Source of the DNA: an uncultured Atopobiaceae bacterium
GTDB lineage: Bacteria > Actinomycetota > Coriobacteriia > Coriobacteriales > Atopobiaceae
NCBI GenBank assembly: GCA_944320385.1
Contig: CALUHH010000023.1
Location: forward strand, 1-38,734
Reading direction: 5' to 3'
Length of the DNA: 38,734 bases
Part shown: one piece after another, positions 25,034 through 34,433 of the stretch
How positions within the stretch are numbered: the first letter of the stretch is position 1
Layout of the letters: each line of letters opens with the position of its first letter
Program-made: the position numbers and the translations under genes
The notes under the pieces: generated by a model
The model's database searches: none
What the model was told of the DNA's origin: nothing
The model's input: only the letters and a program-made list of their open reading frames with translations

Positions 25034-25194
25034 TGCAACCACCTTACCTTCCTGCTTGGTTACCTGATGAGTGCACCCTATCAGCAGCGAGCTGGGAAAA
25101 CATTAGCGGAGCGCTCAGGACAACAGGTCAGACTTGTGCTACGCGATCCCCCGCTCGCTGCCTTTTGCCGCCCGAGGTCACCGCGCAGGGATCC

Positions 25195-25350
25195 TGTGTC
25201 ACTTTTGGCGAGGTTTGGGTAACCAGCGGAAGGAAACCAGCATCCGAACGCACCAACGCCGCCCCACTATCAAGCATTTCCCCGACGCTAGGGCACCTCA
25301 AAGGTGCAGAGCCTGCAAATCGTTACCCAGATCTCACTAAAAATGACACA
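25195..25350. repeat. 155-bp intergenic element with 29-nt inverted ends, copy 2
   Basis: Ends 25195-25223 (TGTGTCACTTTTGGCGAG onward) and 25322-25350 (its inverse, 24 of 29 matching) are 98 nt apart. Read on the minus strand, GAAATGCTTGATAG lies 70 nt in, as in copy 1 (71 nt), and a GCACCT / AGGTGC hairpin occupies the place of copy 1's 8-bp hairpin. It lies in the 510-nt divergent gap between the lipoprotein gene and the JetD-like gene. Confidence 0.75.
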
Positions 25351-25374
25351 GCGCTCCCCCATAGAAGCCTCAGG

Positions 25375-25424
25375 CATCCCCCCCGGGGGCACGCGGCGCA
25401 TGCCGCGTGCCCCGGGGGGGGATG
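25375..25424. repeat. 23-bp GC-rich hairpin upstream of the JetD-like gene
   Basis: 25375-25397 and 25402-25424 pair over 23 bp with one mismatch and loop GCAT; the arms begin CATCCCCCC and end CACGCGGC. No T-run. A shortened relative, GCATCCCCCGGGGCAC, occurs at about 26777 before the subtilase gene. Confidence 0.7.
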
Positions 25425-25543
25425 GACGCGCCGCGCAAAACGCCAGGAGCGGAGCCGCCCAGCCGCGGCGCGCTCGCCTCGCCGCCGCCCGCGCACCCAA
25501 CACGCTATGCTGGTGGGAGCACACATATCCCGAAAGGCACCCC

Positions 25544-26749
25544 ATGGCACAGAAACTCACCGAGCAGGAGCAGGCGATGGTCGTCGAGCTCGCAAAGCTC
25601 CTCGGCAAGAAGCTCCCCGCGGCGCATCGCAGCAACGCCGGCGGCATCGCGAGCGGCCTCGTCCGGCAGCGCAAGCGCCCCCTCACCGCAGCCGACGTCA
25701 CCTCGGTCCTGGGCAAGTACGGCGCCGGCGACGAGGAGCTCGAGGCCCTCCTTGCCATGGACGTGCTCGAGCCCGTCGACGGCGGCTACCTGCTCAGCGT
25801 CCCCGCGCGCGAGGACGACCAGCCCGCCGCGTCGGACCAGCGCGCCATCGCCAAGGCCGAGCGCCCCAAGCCGCCGGCCCGCCGCGACGCCCGCACGCTC
25901 TCGCGCCTGGACACCGTCCGCAAGCAGACCCGCGAGCTCGACGACGTCCGCCGCAAGATCATCGACCTCGACCCGCGCCTGTGGATCAACGGCTGGCTGC
26001 TCAGCACGCCCGACGCCTACACCCTCTACGAGCGCGAGCTGCGCGCCCTGGACGCCGCCATCGCCGGCCGCCCGAGCCTGGGCGACGGCACGCTCAGCCT
26101 CCGCGAGCTCTCCTACCGCGTCTTTGGCGACGAGAAGTTCCTCGCGCTCGAGTCCGAGGGCCGCAAGCTGCTGCACCTCATGGGCCTCTCCGACATCGTG
26201 ACCAGCCGCCCGCAGGTCAAGCTCGAGCTGCTGCACCACATCCCGCGCCGCCACCGCCACATGCGCCTCGTGGTGTCGGAGAACCTCGACCCCTGGGTCA
26301 ACATGAGAAACGCCCTGTACGCCGACGGCCGCAAGCGCCTGTTCGGCGAGCGCGTGCACGGCGTGGTCTTTGGCAACGGTTACCTCGTGGACGACCCCCA
26401 CAAGCTGCCCGACCTTATCGCCGCCCTCGACGCCGAGGACGTCACGGTCCTGTACTGGGGCGACATCGACCGCGCCGGCCTCTCCATCCTCGCCAAGCTC
26501 TCCGACATGGCCGACGGCCGCTTCACGGTGGAGCCCTTCGTGCCCGCCTACCGCCTCATGCTGCGCCGCGCCATGGAGCGCTTCGACGACCCGCTGGACA
26601 ACGAGCCCACCGACCAGGGCGGCGTCCAGGTGCGCGGCCTCGACCTGCTGGAGGGCTCGCTCAAGAAGCGCGAGGCCGCCTACCTGCGCGGCGTCATCGA
26701 CGGCGCGCGCCTCATCCCGCAGGAGATCCTCACCGCCCAGGACCTGTAG
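25544..26749 (+). CDS. Orphan JetD-like TOPRIM-domain protein (DUF3322/DUF2220 type)
   Basis: A 401-aa protein resembling Wadjet JetD, the topoisomerase VI A-like subunit that cleaves plasmid DNA. The C-terminal TOPRIM region has VVSENLDPWVNMRNAL (conserved Glu), GVVFGNGYLV and LYWGDIDRAGLSIL with the DxD pair near residues 307-309. The N-terminal half (FGDEKFLALESEGRKLLHLMG) fits the DUF3322-like part. None of JetA, JetB or JetC is encoded nearby, so this is a solitary homologue. The ATG follows AAAGG; a longer frame upstream covers the hairpin and repeat element and is rejected. Confidence 0.75.
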   Translation: MAQKLTEQEQAMVVELAKLLGKKLPAAHRSNAGGIASGLVRQRKRPLTAADVTSVLGKYGAGDEELEALLAMDVLEPVDGGYLLSVPAREDDQPAASDQRAIAKAERPKPPARRDARTLSRLDTVRKQTRELDDVRRKIIDLDPRLWINGWLLSTPDAYTLYERELRALDAAIAGRPSLGDGTLSLRELSYRVFGDEKFLALESEGRKLLHLMGLSDIVTSRPQVKLELLHHIPRRHRHMRLVVSENLDPWVNMRNALYADGRKRLFGERVHGVVFGNGYLVDDPHKLPDLIAALDAEDVTVLYWGDIDRAGLSILAKLSDMADGRFTVEPFVPAYRLMLRRAMERFDDPLDNEPTDQGGVQVRGLDLLEGSLKKREAAYLRGVIDGARLIPQEILTAQDL

Positions 26750-26859
26750 CGCAGGGGCGGCGCTCCGTTCGCCGCAAGCATCCCCCGGGGCACAGTACCC
26801 CCGCGCTACAATGGGTCCGTTGCAACCGAGAAGAACCTCTCGTCGCAAAGGACTCCGCT

Positions 26860-28812
26860 ATGAAGAAATCCCTCCACGCACTCGCCGCTGCAGCGGCGCT
26901 CGCCCTCGGGCTCGCGCTCGTCCCCACCGCCGCGCTCGCCGCGGGCGCCGAGACCGATGGCATCCTCGTGACGCTGAGCCAGCCCGGCGCCGGCGAGATC
27001 TCCCTGCTCTCCGACGCGCGCTCGGCGCTCGACGAGGCCGGCCTCGACGCCGGCGAGGTCGTCACCGCCGAGGACGGCGAGCTCACCCTCGAGGCCCGCC
27101 CCGCCGACGGCCAGACCGACGAACAGGCCCTCGCCGCCGCCCTCGAGCTGCCCGGCGTGACCGACGCCCAGCTCAACTACGTCTACCAGATCATCGAGCC
27201 CGTCGACGAGGCCGCCCCCGCCTCCGACGGCATCTCCCCGCAGGCCCAGACCCTGCGCGAGGCCATCCGGGCCAACGACCCGTACGCCCAGGTCTCGAAC
27301 CCGGACGAGTCGCCCAACCAGTACTGGCTCTACAACACCGACCTCGTTGGCGCCTGGGACATCGCGCGCTCCAACAAGGTTGTGACCATCGCTCTGTTTG
27401 ACTCCGGCGTCACGCTGGACCACCCCGACCTCGCGGGCAACCTCATCTCCGCCTACGCGTGGGACTCCTACTACGAGCGCCCCCTCTCCGAGACCAAGAT
27501 GGAGACGGGCACCACGGACAACGGCGGCCACGGCACCATGGTCGCAGGCGTCCTCTCGGCCGTCGCCAACAACGAGGTCGGCATGGCGGGCTCCTCCTAC
27601 AACGCCAAGATCCTGCCCGTCAAGGTGGTCAACGACTCCAACGGCAACACCAACACCGGCGCCCTCGCGCGCGCCTACGCCTACCTGCTCGACCTCATCG
27701 GCGAGAACAAGGTCTCCAACGTGCGCGTGGTCAACATGAGCCTGGGCGGCTACGGCGACACCTTCGCCGACGACGACCTGCTCCACGACATGATCGTCAA
27801 GGCGCGCAACGAGCGCGGCATCCTCACCGTGTGCGCCGGCGGCAACGGCAAGAACGGCGAGCCCCTGACCGAGCCCTGCTACCCCGGCGACTACGAGGAG
27901 TGCGTCAGCGTCACCGCGCTGGAGCCCGACGGCACCAACATCTACTGGTCGGACTACAACGAGAACAAGGACATCAGCGCCTCCGGCCGCAGCATCTGGT
28001 CGACCTCTGCCAGCGGCAAGTACGCCGCACTCTCCGGCACCTCGCTCGCGGCCCCGATGGTCTCCGGCACCGTCGCGCTCATGAGCTACGCCGAGCCCAA
28101 CGCCACCGTCGACGAGCTCGTCGAGGCGCTCGAGGTCACGGCCACCCCCATCGAGGACCCGACCTACGACCGCACCCAGACAAGCGGCACCGCCGGCGCC
28201 CTCGACGCCGCTGCGGCCGTCCAGTACCTCAAGGACCACGTCACCCGCTTCACCGACGTCCACGAGTACGACTGGTTCTACAGCTCGGTCATGTTCGTGG
28301 GCCAGAACGGCATCATGAACGGCTACGACACCGGCAAGGGCCTCTTCGGCGTGGCCGACTCGCTCCAGCGCCAGGACGCCGCCGGCCTGCTCTACAACTA
28401 CCTCGGCAACGGCGAGACCGCCTCCGCCCACTGCGGCCTCTCCGACGTCCCCGAGAGCGCCTACTACACCAACGCCGTCAACTGGTGCGTGGAGAACGAC
28501 ATCTTCCACGGCTACCCCGACGGCCGCTTTGGCGTGGGCGACAACATCACCCGCCAGGACTTCCTGTGCGTCATCTACAACTGGGCGCACAAGGAGGGCG
28601 ACGTAGTGGACGAGAGCATCTTCTACGCGCGTCCCGACTACGCCTCCACCGCCTCCTACGCCGTCGACGCCGTGAAGTGGTGCCTGTCCAAGGGCGTCGT
28701 CAGCGGCTCGCTCCAGGCCGACGGCACGCGCTGGATCCTCCCCACCTCCAACGTCTCCCGCTCCGAGGTCGCCGGCATCATCAGCAACGCCATCAACGGC
28801 GGGGTTCTGTAG
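26860..28812 (+). CDS. Secreted subtilase with C-terminal SLH repeats
   Basis: A 650-aa exported serine protease of family S8. A signal peptide (1-27, ending ALA) and a propeptide of about 100 residues precede the catalytic domain, with D181 in LFDSGV, H224 in GGHGTM, oxyanion N329 in CAGGNG and S395 in SGTSLAAP. From about residue 460 three SLH repeats follow (FTDVHEYDWFYSSVMFVG, CGLSDVPESAYYTNAVNWC, the last starting near YASTASYAVDAVKWC), which should hold it on the cell wall. AAAGGA lies before the ATG. Candidate -10 TACAAT at about 26806. Substrate unknown; the SLH surface proteins nearby are possible partners. Confidence 0.92.
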   Translation: MKKSLHALAAAAALALGLALVPTAALAAGAETDGILVTLSQPGAGEISLLSDARSALDEAGLDAGEVVTAEDGELTLEARPADGQTDEQALAAALELPGVTDAQLNYVYQIIEPVDEAAPASDGISPQAQTLREAIRANDPYAQVSNPDESPNQYWLYNTDLVGAWDIARSNKVVTIALFDSGVTLDHPDLAGNLISAYAWDSYYERPLSETKMETGTTDNGGHGTMVAGVLSAVANNEVGMAGSSYNAKILPVKVVNDSNGNTNTGALARAYAYLLDLIGENKVSNVRVVNMSLGGYGDTFADDDLLHDMIVKARNERGILTVCAGGNGKNGEPLTEPCYPGDYEECVSVTALEPDGTNIYWSDYNENKDISASGRSIWSTSASGKYAALSGTSLAAPMVSGTVALMSYAEPNATVDELVEALEVTATPIEDPTYDRTQTSGTAGALDAAAAVQYLKDHVTRFTDVHEYDWFYSSVMFVGQNGIMNGYDTGKGLFGVADSLQRQDAAGLLYNYLGNGETASAHCGLSDVPESAYYTNAVNWCVENDIFHGYPDGRFGVGDNITRQDFLCVIYNWAHKEGDVVDESIFYARPDYASTASYAVDAVKWCLSKGVVSGSLQADGTRWILPTSNVSRSEVAGIISNAINGGVL

Positions 28813-28837
28813 GGCTCAGCAACCACAGAGATAGATC

Positions 28838-28882
28838 GCGCGCCGCAGTACGGTCAACGTATCGCGGCGCGCACTTTTTCTT
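28838..28882 (+). terminator. Terminator of the subtilase gene
   Basis: GCGCGCCGC at 28838-28846 pairs with GCGGCGCGC at 28864-28872, then ACTTTTTCTT. Confidence 0.85.
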
Positions 28883-28987
28883 GGCGAGAAGAACCTGCGA
28901 GTCGGCAAGAGCGGTAGCCTCTACGCCTGAAAGCCCTCTAGCTGTGACAAGTAGCTCTAGAACACGGGGGCATAGTTAGATTTATAG

Positions 28988-31126
28988 TTAATTTGTAGTG
29001 TCATCCCTATCATAAAAAAGATATGTGAACTCTTCTTTCGTCCCCTCTTGGACAGAGCTGGCAACATCGCAATAACGCTCGACCCCATTGGTAAACCAAA
29101 TCAGTGTTGCAGCATAGTCGATTGCCTTTAGGGATCGTGATGCCCCAATCGCAAGATAGCCGCGATGATTCAAATCAAAATATTCTTTGAAATCGTCATC
29201 GTCGTCATTGATGAACACGTACTCCTGACGGGGTCCATCTCCACTCTCGTCGGCCTTCTGAATCCTCCCAAAGGAGACCTCGGGTACGTCAGGGTGCTCC
29301 AACCTGAAGCGTCGGTAGTCCTCTGGGGATTTCCAGAGAGGCTGCTTTCCTGTCCGGCTGAAATACTCTTGGAAATACCTCTCTATTTCTTTGTCTCTCC
29401 GGTCTTCCGAGAGGCGATGATTATCTTGGTAGACCCACTTGAACAAGGCCATAATGTCGTTGTCATCGCTCTTGTCAAAATACCAGCCATCTATTATCGG
29501 GCTGGAAGTCTCCCCGGGATAATAAAAGCCTTTCACCCCCAGAATCTCGAGAATCATCTTATGCTCACTAAGCCCGCTGCCCTCTTCTTTGCGAGCGGGG
29601 CATGAATCCCACGAACGAGCGTCCTTGCACGGCGTTCCGCCCGGGTTCTCTTGACTGCATTTCTTGCAGCACAAATATCTCGCCGTGAGCCTCAGAAGAT
29701 AATGCTGCAAGAAGGAGGACCTATAGAGGATCTGCGGATGAGAGTAAACTCGCATGTACAGATGGTTTCGAGCTTCTAGGGCACCATCAATTACGCTGAC
29801 GGATCTTTTATCGAATGCCAAACCATAGGCACGAGCGAGCTTAGCTGAAGACGCCTCAATCGCTGCGCCTAAGCTTGGCTTTGGCAAGCCGTCTCCTACC
29901 GCATTAGGCGCGGAAACCATAACCCCAGTGATCTTTCCGCTCCAATTATGCAGACTAATTCGACAGTTAGAGTGCGCCGTAAGTACGTAGGGACGGACCA
30001 CATCCCTCAGCGCGTATGCTATTCCGTCTGTTACGACAATGCGGACGCCATCTTCCCCCTCGTCCTCTGCATAGTTCTTATTTGAGTGGCCAAGAAGTTT
30101 ATCTTTGTCCCCGCGGTTGCTGAACTTTACCGCAAAACATCCATTGAGCCTCTGCACAACTCCGTACCTGGAAGGAGCGTCCCCATCTTTAGCCCCGAGC
30201 TTAGTGCCCGCCTCGATTACCCCATTAAAAGTTAAATCTGATACTTCCCACTCAATTAGCCTCGTCTCCTCGACAACGCGGAGCGAGCCAAGGAGACGCT
30301 CACAATCAACACTCCAGTTGTTTAGACCAGAATTCTTTGTGTCACGCAGAGTGTAATCTAGGCCATCAACATCAATCGCTGAAGAATTAAGTAATGAAAT
30401 GAGACAGTTGTCAAACGAATGCTCTTCCAACGAATGCACTTCTACAGAGGTGCCGCGATAGGAGCAACCTATGATCATCCGTGCCATAAGAGAGAGCTCA
30501 GCATCAGAGACTGGTGCGCATGACGATTGGCCTTCTCCCGCTTCAATAAGGGAATCAAAGACGTGCTCAATCCCTTCCTTGAAGTATCTGCGCACCATTA
30601 GAGCGCTCATTTTCTCATGGGGATTCGGCTCTTTAACCTCACACAGATAGCCATAGTCACTCTCGAAGGAAGCGTCACCCTTATATTCCCTCAAAAGCTC
30701 TTCATCTAGTGTAGGAAAGTCTTTACTCCTGGACTTTATTGCATAGTATTTTTCAAACGTATGCGAGAATGGCGCATGCCCACAGTCATGCAAAAGGCAT
30801 GCCAGAATAAAGAGGAGCCGCTTTCTCTTCAGGCTAGATTTCCAGTTACAATCGACAGACTTTCCATCTCTTTCGTGCAAGCAGTCGCTGTTTTCCGCCA
30901 AAGAATCAAACGCAATACACCCTAGGTGAAAGGTCCCTAGGGAGTGGATAAACCTGTCATGCCTTGCCGCCGGAAAAAGCGTGCGCATACTTGTCTGCTC
31001 AACGCTTCGCAGCCTCTGAAATAGCTCGGTGTCGATTACCTCATCGACAATAGCAGTAGGGATACGAATGTATCCGTGGACGCTATCCCGAAATACCTTG
31101 CTTTCGATCTGTCTCGAAGCGCTCAT
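28988..31126 (-). CDS. Large HD-domain phosphohydrolase, low-GC
   Basis: A 712-aa protein of the dGTPase-like HD family (COG1078 type). Metal ligands are H61 in HDRFIHSLG and H113-D114 in LLHDCGHAPFSH; LVDGLDYTLRD-like SAIDVDGLDYTLRD supplies the later Asp. VFRDSVHGYI at the N-terminus is typical. After residue 330 come several hundred residues without a recognised domain, including a Cys cluster (CCKKC, then Cys in GTPCKDARSWDSC) that may bind zinc. Its GC content is visibly far below that of its neighbours, which points to transfer. The ATG follows AAAGGAT, 2 nt after the stop of the 115-aa gene, so the two are one operon. Nucleotide hydrolysis is likely; a defence role is speculation. Confidence 0.82.
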   Translation of the reverse strand: MSASRQIESKVFRDSVHGYIRIPTAIVDEVIDTELFQRLRSVEQTSMRTLFPAARHDRFIHSLGTFHLGCIAFDSLAENSDCLHERDGKSVDCNWKSSLKRKRLLFILACLLHDCGHAPFSHTFEKYYAIKSRSKDFPTLDEELLREYKGDASFESDYGYLCEVKEPNPHEKMSALMVRRYFKEGIEHVFDSLIEAGEGQSSCAPVSDAELSLMARMIIGCSYRGTSVEVHSLEEHSFDNCLISLLNSSAIDVDGLDYTLRDTKNSGLNNWSVDCERLLGSLRVVEETRLIEWEVSDLTFNGVIEAGTKLGAKDGDAPSRYGVVQRLNGCFAVKFSNRGDKDKLLGHSNKNYAEDEGEDGVRIVVTDGIAYALRDVVRPYVLTAHSNCRISLHNWSGKITGVMVSAPNAVGDGLPKPSLGAAIEASSAKLARAYGLAFDKRSVSVIDGALEARNHLYMRVYSHPQILYRSSFLQHYLLRLTARYLCCKKCSQENPGGTPCKDARSWDSCPARKEEGSGLSEHKMILEILGVKGFYYPGETSSPIIDGWYFDKSDDNDIMALFKWVYQDNHRLSEDRRDKEIERYFQEYFSRTGKQPLWKSPEDYRRFRLEHPDVPEVSFGRIQKADESGDGPRQEYVFINDDDDDFKEYFDLNHRGYLAIGASRSLKAIDYAATLIWFTNGVERYCDVASSVQEGTKEEFTYLFYDRDDTTN

Positions 31127-31128
31127 CT

Positions 31129-31476
31129 TTATCCTTTTGAGAGGACAGCGCAATATGCCTTAGCTAGTGCTCCTGTAATCTTCTCATCGTGATAGCTACC
31201 CTGGAGGCTCTTCAGCGCATCGTCAGACACCCTCCCGTAAAGACGGAAGCCATCACTTTCTCTCACCAGCATACCTTCGTATCGACTCTCGGAAATCTCC
31301 CTGAGGGGCTCAAAATAAACAGATGCGTAGTGTGCATCACTTGGGCTGATACTAAAGATATTACTGGCCAGCTCCTTCTTAAACGCAGAGACATCCTGAT
31401 ACGAGACAAATTTCCGGCTCTTATCACTAGAGAAAATATAGTCCACGACATCTTGCCCGGAAATCGAAACGCACAT
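31129..31476 (-). CDS. Unknown 115-aa protein in operon with HD phosphohydrolase
   Basis: Not recognised. It is a soluble, mixed alpha/beta protein with no signal or membrane segment: MCVSISGQDVVDYIFSSD at the start, VSAFKKELASNIFSISPSDAHYA, GMLVRESDGFRLYGRVSDDALKSL, and AKAYCAVLSKG at the end. The ATG follows GGGAGAC. It is the first gene of a low-GC two-gene operon and overlaps nothing, with 2 nt to the HD gene. It could be an inhibitor, sensor or cofactor of that enzyme. Confidence 0.7.
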   Translation of the reverse strand: MCVSISGQDVVDYIFSSDKSRKFVSYQDVSAFKKELASNIFSISPSDAHYASVYFEPLREISESRYEGMLVRESDGFRLYGRVSDDALKSLQGSYHDEKITGALAKAYCAVLSKG

Positions 31477-31549
31477 AATGTCTCCCTCAGCCAACACTGA
31501 CCATCGTCCAGAAAAAGCGACGGTGGATCGGTGCCCCCTTTCGAATAAA

Positions 31550-31578
31550 TTGTGCGGGATTGTAACCCACGCTAGACT
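31550..31578 (+). promoter_or_regulatory. Promoter of the left SLH surface-protein gene
   Basis: TTGTGC at 31550-31555, exactly 17 bp, then TAGACT at 31573-31578. A leader of about 135 nt would precede the ATG, with a possible stem GGGGCTAA / TTAACCCC. The corresponding region upstream of the right copy has no such sequence. Confidence 0.6.
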
Positions 31579-31701
31579 ATCCTCACAAGCCTTTTCAGGC
31601 GAATGGGGCTAACGCCAGGGGCCAACAGATTAACCCCCGTTATACGAAATTCCCTGCCATTCACTCCCATCTTTCCCTCCAGAATAAACACCGGCTCTCC
31701 T

Positions 31702-31854
31702 TTAAAAGGAGACAACACATGACAGCTTGCACCAACCATGGGGGGAAGGCCCGTCGCGTCGTCACCGCGGCGCTCGTGGGCGTCCTCTCCGTCGGCACCG
31801 TGCCGATGGTCGCGCTGGCGGAGGGCGTGAGCGACGCCGTCAGCCCGATGTTCG
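31702..31854 (+). repeat. 153-bp perfect inverted repeat, left copy (5' end of SLH gene)
   Basis: Identical, as reverse complement, to 37927-38079. It covers TTAAAAGGAGAC (ribosome site), the ATG and the first 45 codons including the whole signal peptide. Divergence is immediate on both sides. Confidence 0.97.
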
Positions 31855-34406
31855 TCGCCGACGACACCGAGTTCAGCAACGGCACTGCCACGCTGGGCTT
31901 CACCCGCATCGACGCGGACGGGACCGTCAAGGAGGACTACAAGGATACGGTGTCCCCGGACGAGAACGGCGTCGACGTCGTCACCATGACCGAGGCCGGC
32001 GAGGCCTACGTCCCGACCGTGACCGAAGTCATCCCCGCCGGGTCCAAGATCCCCGAGAAGGTCACCAGCGCCACCGTCAGCAACTACAGGATCCGCCTCT
32101 ACAAGGCGGGCGAGGACGGCAAGCCCACCGGCGCCCCGCTCTCGGGCAACAAGGCCGCCAGCGCGGGCGAGTACGTCGTGACCGTGACCGCCCTCTCCGG
32201 CTCCGACTTCGAGGGCCAGGTCTTCACCAAGTCCTTCAAGCTCGTCGGCAGGGCCCTCCCGGAGGACATCGTCGCCTTCGAGAACGACGACCCGACCGAC
32301 ACCGGCTTCCGCTTCACGGGCTCCGAGCTCGTCGTCGACTTCGAGGACGCCTCCGGCAACGAGCTCGTCGAGGGCCGCGACTACACCGTCGAGTACGTCC
32401 GCGGCGGCAAGACGGTCGACTCCGTCACCAGCGCCGGCGAGTACACCGCCAAGCTGACCGGCCAGGGCCTCTACGCCGGCTCGACCGCGAGCACGGTCAT
32501 CACGGTCATCCCGTTCGACCTGAGTCGCGCCACCATCGTCGTCAACGACTTCACCGGCGACACCCCGACCAACCCGGACTACGTGTACTCCACCTGGACC
32601 AACTCCATCACCCACAAGGTGTACACCACCGTCCTCGACCCGTCCCTCGTCCAGCTCAAGATTACCAGCGGCGACACGACGGTCTCCGAGGCCAGCGCCA
32701 CGCCCATCGAGTTCACCGCCAAGGCCGCCGAGGGCGTCTCCGGCTCCGACGTCACCGGCACCAAGACGACCGACGTCAAGGCCTGCAAGGTCAACTCCCT
32801 GTGCACCTACACCTACAACGGCTCCGCGCTCCAGGACTCCTACGAGCTCGACGCCTCCAAGGGCGAGTCCTTCAACACCGGCGCCATCAAGGCCTTCTTC
32901 GGAACCACCGACGTGACCACCGAGATGAAGCCCGTCAGCGTCCAGAAGACCAAGGGCAAGGTTCAGGACACCCCCGAGGCCGACCTCGCCGCCGGCAAGT
33001 TCGGCGAGTACGTCGTGACGATCGACGTCCCCGCCAAGTGGGACGCCGACACCGAGAAGGTGTACTCCGGCTCCAAGACCTTCACCGTCAGGATCTGGAA
33101 GGGCATCCTCGACGCCGACGCGTCCATCTACGTGTACGGCCTCGGCTCCAAGAAGGCCATCACCTCCTACGAGAAGGCCTACGACGGAAAGGTCCTCGAC
33201 GAGACCAGCTTCACCGTCGGCACCAAGGACACCGCCGTCGCCGCCGACCTCAAGAAGGCCGTCGTCGACGCCGAGGGCAACCCGGTCGACTCCGCCACCG
33301 ACGCCGGCTCCTACAAGCTCGTCGTGACCAGCGACTGGTACAAGCTCTCCGGCACCACCGAGCTCCCGATCACCATCGGCAAGGTTGACCTGACCACGCT
33401 CGAGGTCGGCCAGATCGAGATGTGGAACGCCGTCGCCGGCCAGGAGTACCTGCCGCTCGACAAGGACTACAAGTTCGACACGATCGACAAGACCATCGAA
33501 GACCTCGGCCTCGTGTACGCGACCGGCAACGACGGCCTGCTGTACTCCGACAAGGACTTCAGCGCCCTGCTCAACGGCTACGACTTCAAGGGCCAGGACT
33601 TCGTCCCCGGCAACGTCGACTTCATCGTCGAGAAGAACGTCGACGGCACCTGGAAGGACGTCGCCGGCATCCTCGAGAAGGACGACGACGCGGCGGGCCA
33701 GTACCGCGTGACCGCCACCGTCGCCGACGAGGTCGCCGCCAACTACGTCCTGCCCGAGGGCGAGACGAGCGTCACCATCGAGTTCACCGTCTCCCCGACG
33801 AAGCGCTTCTCCGACGTCCAGCCCTCCGACTGGTACTACAAGACCGTCAACGACGTCGTCGAGCTCGGCTACATGAACGGCTACGGCACCACCGGGACCT
33901 TTGGCGCCGAGGACGAGCTCACGCGCGCCCAGGCCGTCATCGTGCTGTACAACATGTCCGGCGCGAACTTCAAGTCCGACACCGAGGCCTCCTACGACAA
34001 GATCCACGGCTGGGTCACCGGCTTCTCCGACGTCGACGGCCACGCCTACTACGCCGAGGCGGTCGCCTGGGCGAAGAGCAACGGCGTCGTGAACGGCAAC
34101 GGCGGCAAGTTCATGCCCGAGGACAAGATCAACCGCGAGCAGTTCGCGGCCATGCTGTTCAACTACGCCGAGCGCATCAACCGCGATGAGACGGTCGACG
34201 ACGTCGACGGCTCCGCCCTCGCCGCGCTGCCCGACGCGGGCACCGTCTCCTCCTGGGCGCAGACCGCCGTCGCCTGGGCCGTGGAGAACGGCGTGATGGG
34301 CAACAACGGCTCCGTCATGGGCCAGAACAAGATCACCCGCGGCGAGGTCGCCGCGATGGCGGTCAACTACCAGCCCGTCAACAGGAACGGCGACGACGTG
34401 CGCTAA
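31719..34406 (+). CDS. SLH-anchored surface protein, left copy
   Basis: An 895-aa exported protein. The signal peptide (1-34, cleavage after VALA) precedes about 650 residues of beta-rich repeat sequence resembling bacterial Ig-like modules (segments such as SAGEYTAKLTGQGLYAG and AGSYKLVVTSDWYKLSG recur). Three SLH repeats follow from about residue 697 (FSDVQPSDWYYKTVNDVVELGYMNGYG, GFSDVDGHAYYAEAVAWAKSNGVVNG, then VSSWAQTAVAWAVENGVMG), which bind pyruvylated or related wall polymers. Strong site AAAAGGAG before the ATG. The likely promoter at 31550 makes this the expressed copy. It is probably a major surface-layer protein; paralogue of the convergent gene at 35333. Confidence 0.9.
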   Translation: MTACTNHGGKARRVVTAALVGVLSVGTVPMVALAEGVSDAVSPMFVADDTEFSNGTATLGFTRIDADGTVKEDYKDTVSPDENGVDVVTMTEAGEAYVPTVTEVIPAGSKIPEKVTSATVSNYRIRLYKAGEDGKPTGAPLSGNKAASAGEYVVTVTALSGSDFEGQVFTKSFKLVGRALPEDIVAFENDDPTDTGFRFTGSELVVDFEDASGNELVEGRDYTVEYVRGGKTVDSVTSAGEYTAKLTGQGLYAGSTASTVITVIPFDLSRATIVVNDFTGDTPTNPDYVYSTWTNSITHKVYTTVLDPSLVQLKITSGDTTVSEASATPIEFTAKAAEGVSGSDVTGTKTTDVKACKVNSLCTYTYNGSALQDSYELDASKGESFNTGAIKAFFGTTDVTTEMKPVSVQKTKGKVQDTPEADLAAGKFGEYVVTIDVPAKWDADTEKVYSGSKTFTVRIWKGILDADASIYVYGLGSKKAITSYEKAYDGKVLDETSFTVGTKDTAVAADLKKAVVDAEGNPVDSATDAGSYKLVVTSDWYKLSGTTELPITIGKVDLTTLEVGQIEMWNAVAGQEYLPLDKDYKFDTIDKTIEDLGLVYATGNDGLLYSDKDFSALLNGYDFKGQDFVPGNVDFIVEKNVDGTWKDVAGILEKDDDAAGQYRVTATVADEVAANYVLPEGETSVTIEFTVSPTKRFSDVQPSDWYYKTVNDVVELGYMNGYGTTGTFGAEDELTRAQAVIVLYNMSGANFKSDTEASYDKIHGWVTGFSDVDGHAYYAEAVAWAKSNGVVNGNGGKFMPEDKINREQFAAMLFNYAERINRDETVDDVDGSALAALPDAGTVSSWAQTAVAWAVENGVMGNNGSVMGQNKITRGEVAAMAVNYQPVNRNGDDVR

Positions 34407-34433
34407 GCGCCGCACGCTAGTCCGTGAGAGTCC

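Noticed and set aside
25033..26859. Extension of the subtilase frame about 600 codons upstream
   Set aside because: Arg/Pro/His-rich shadow of the JetD-like gene; the subtilase has a clear signal peptide and AAAGGA at 26860.
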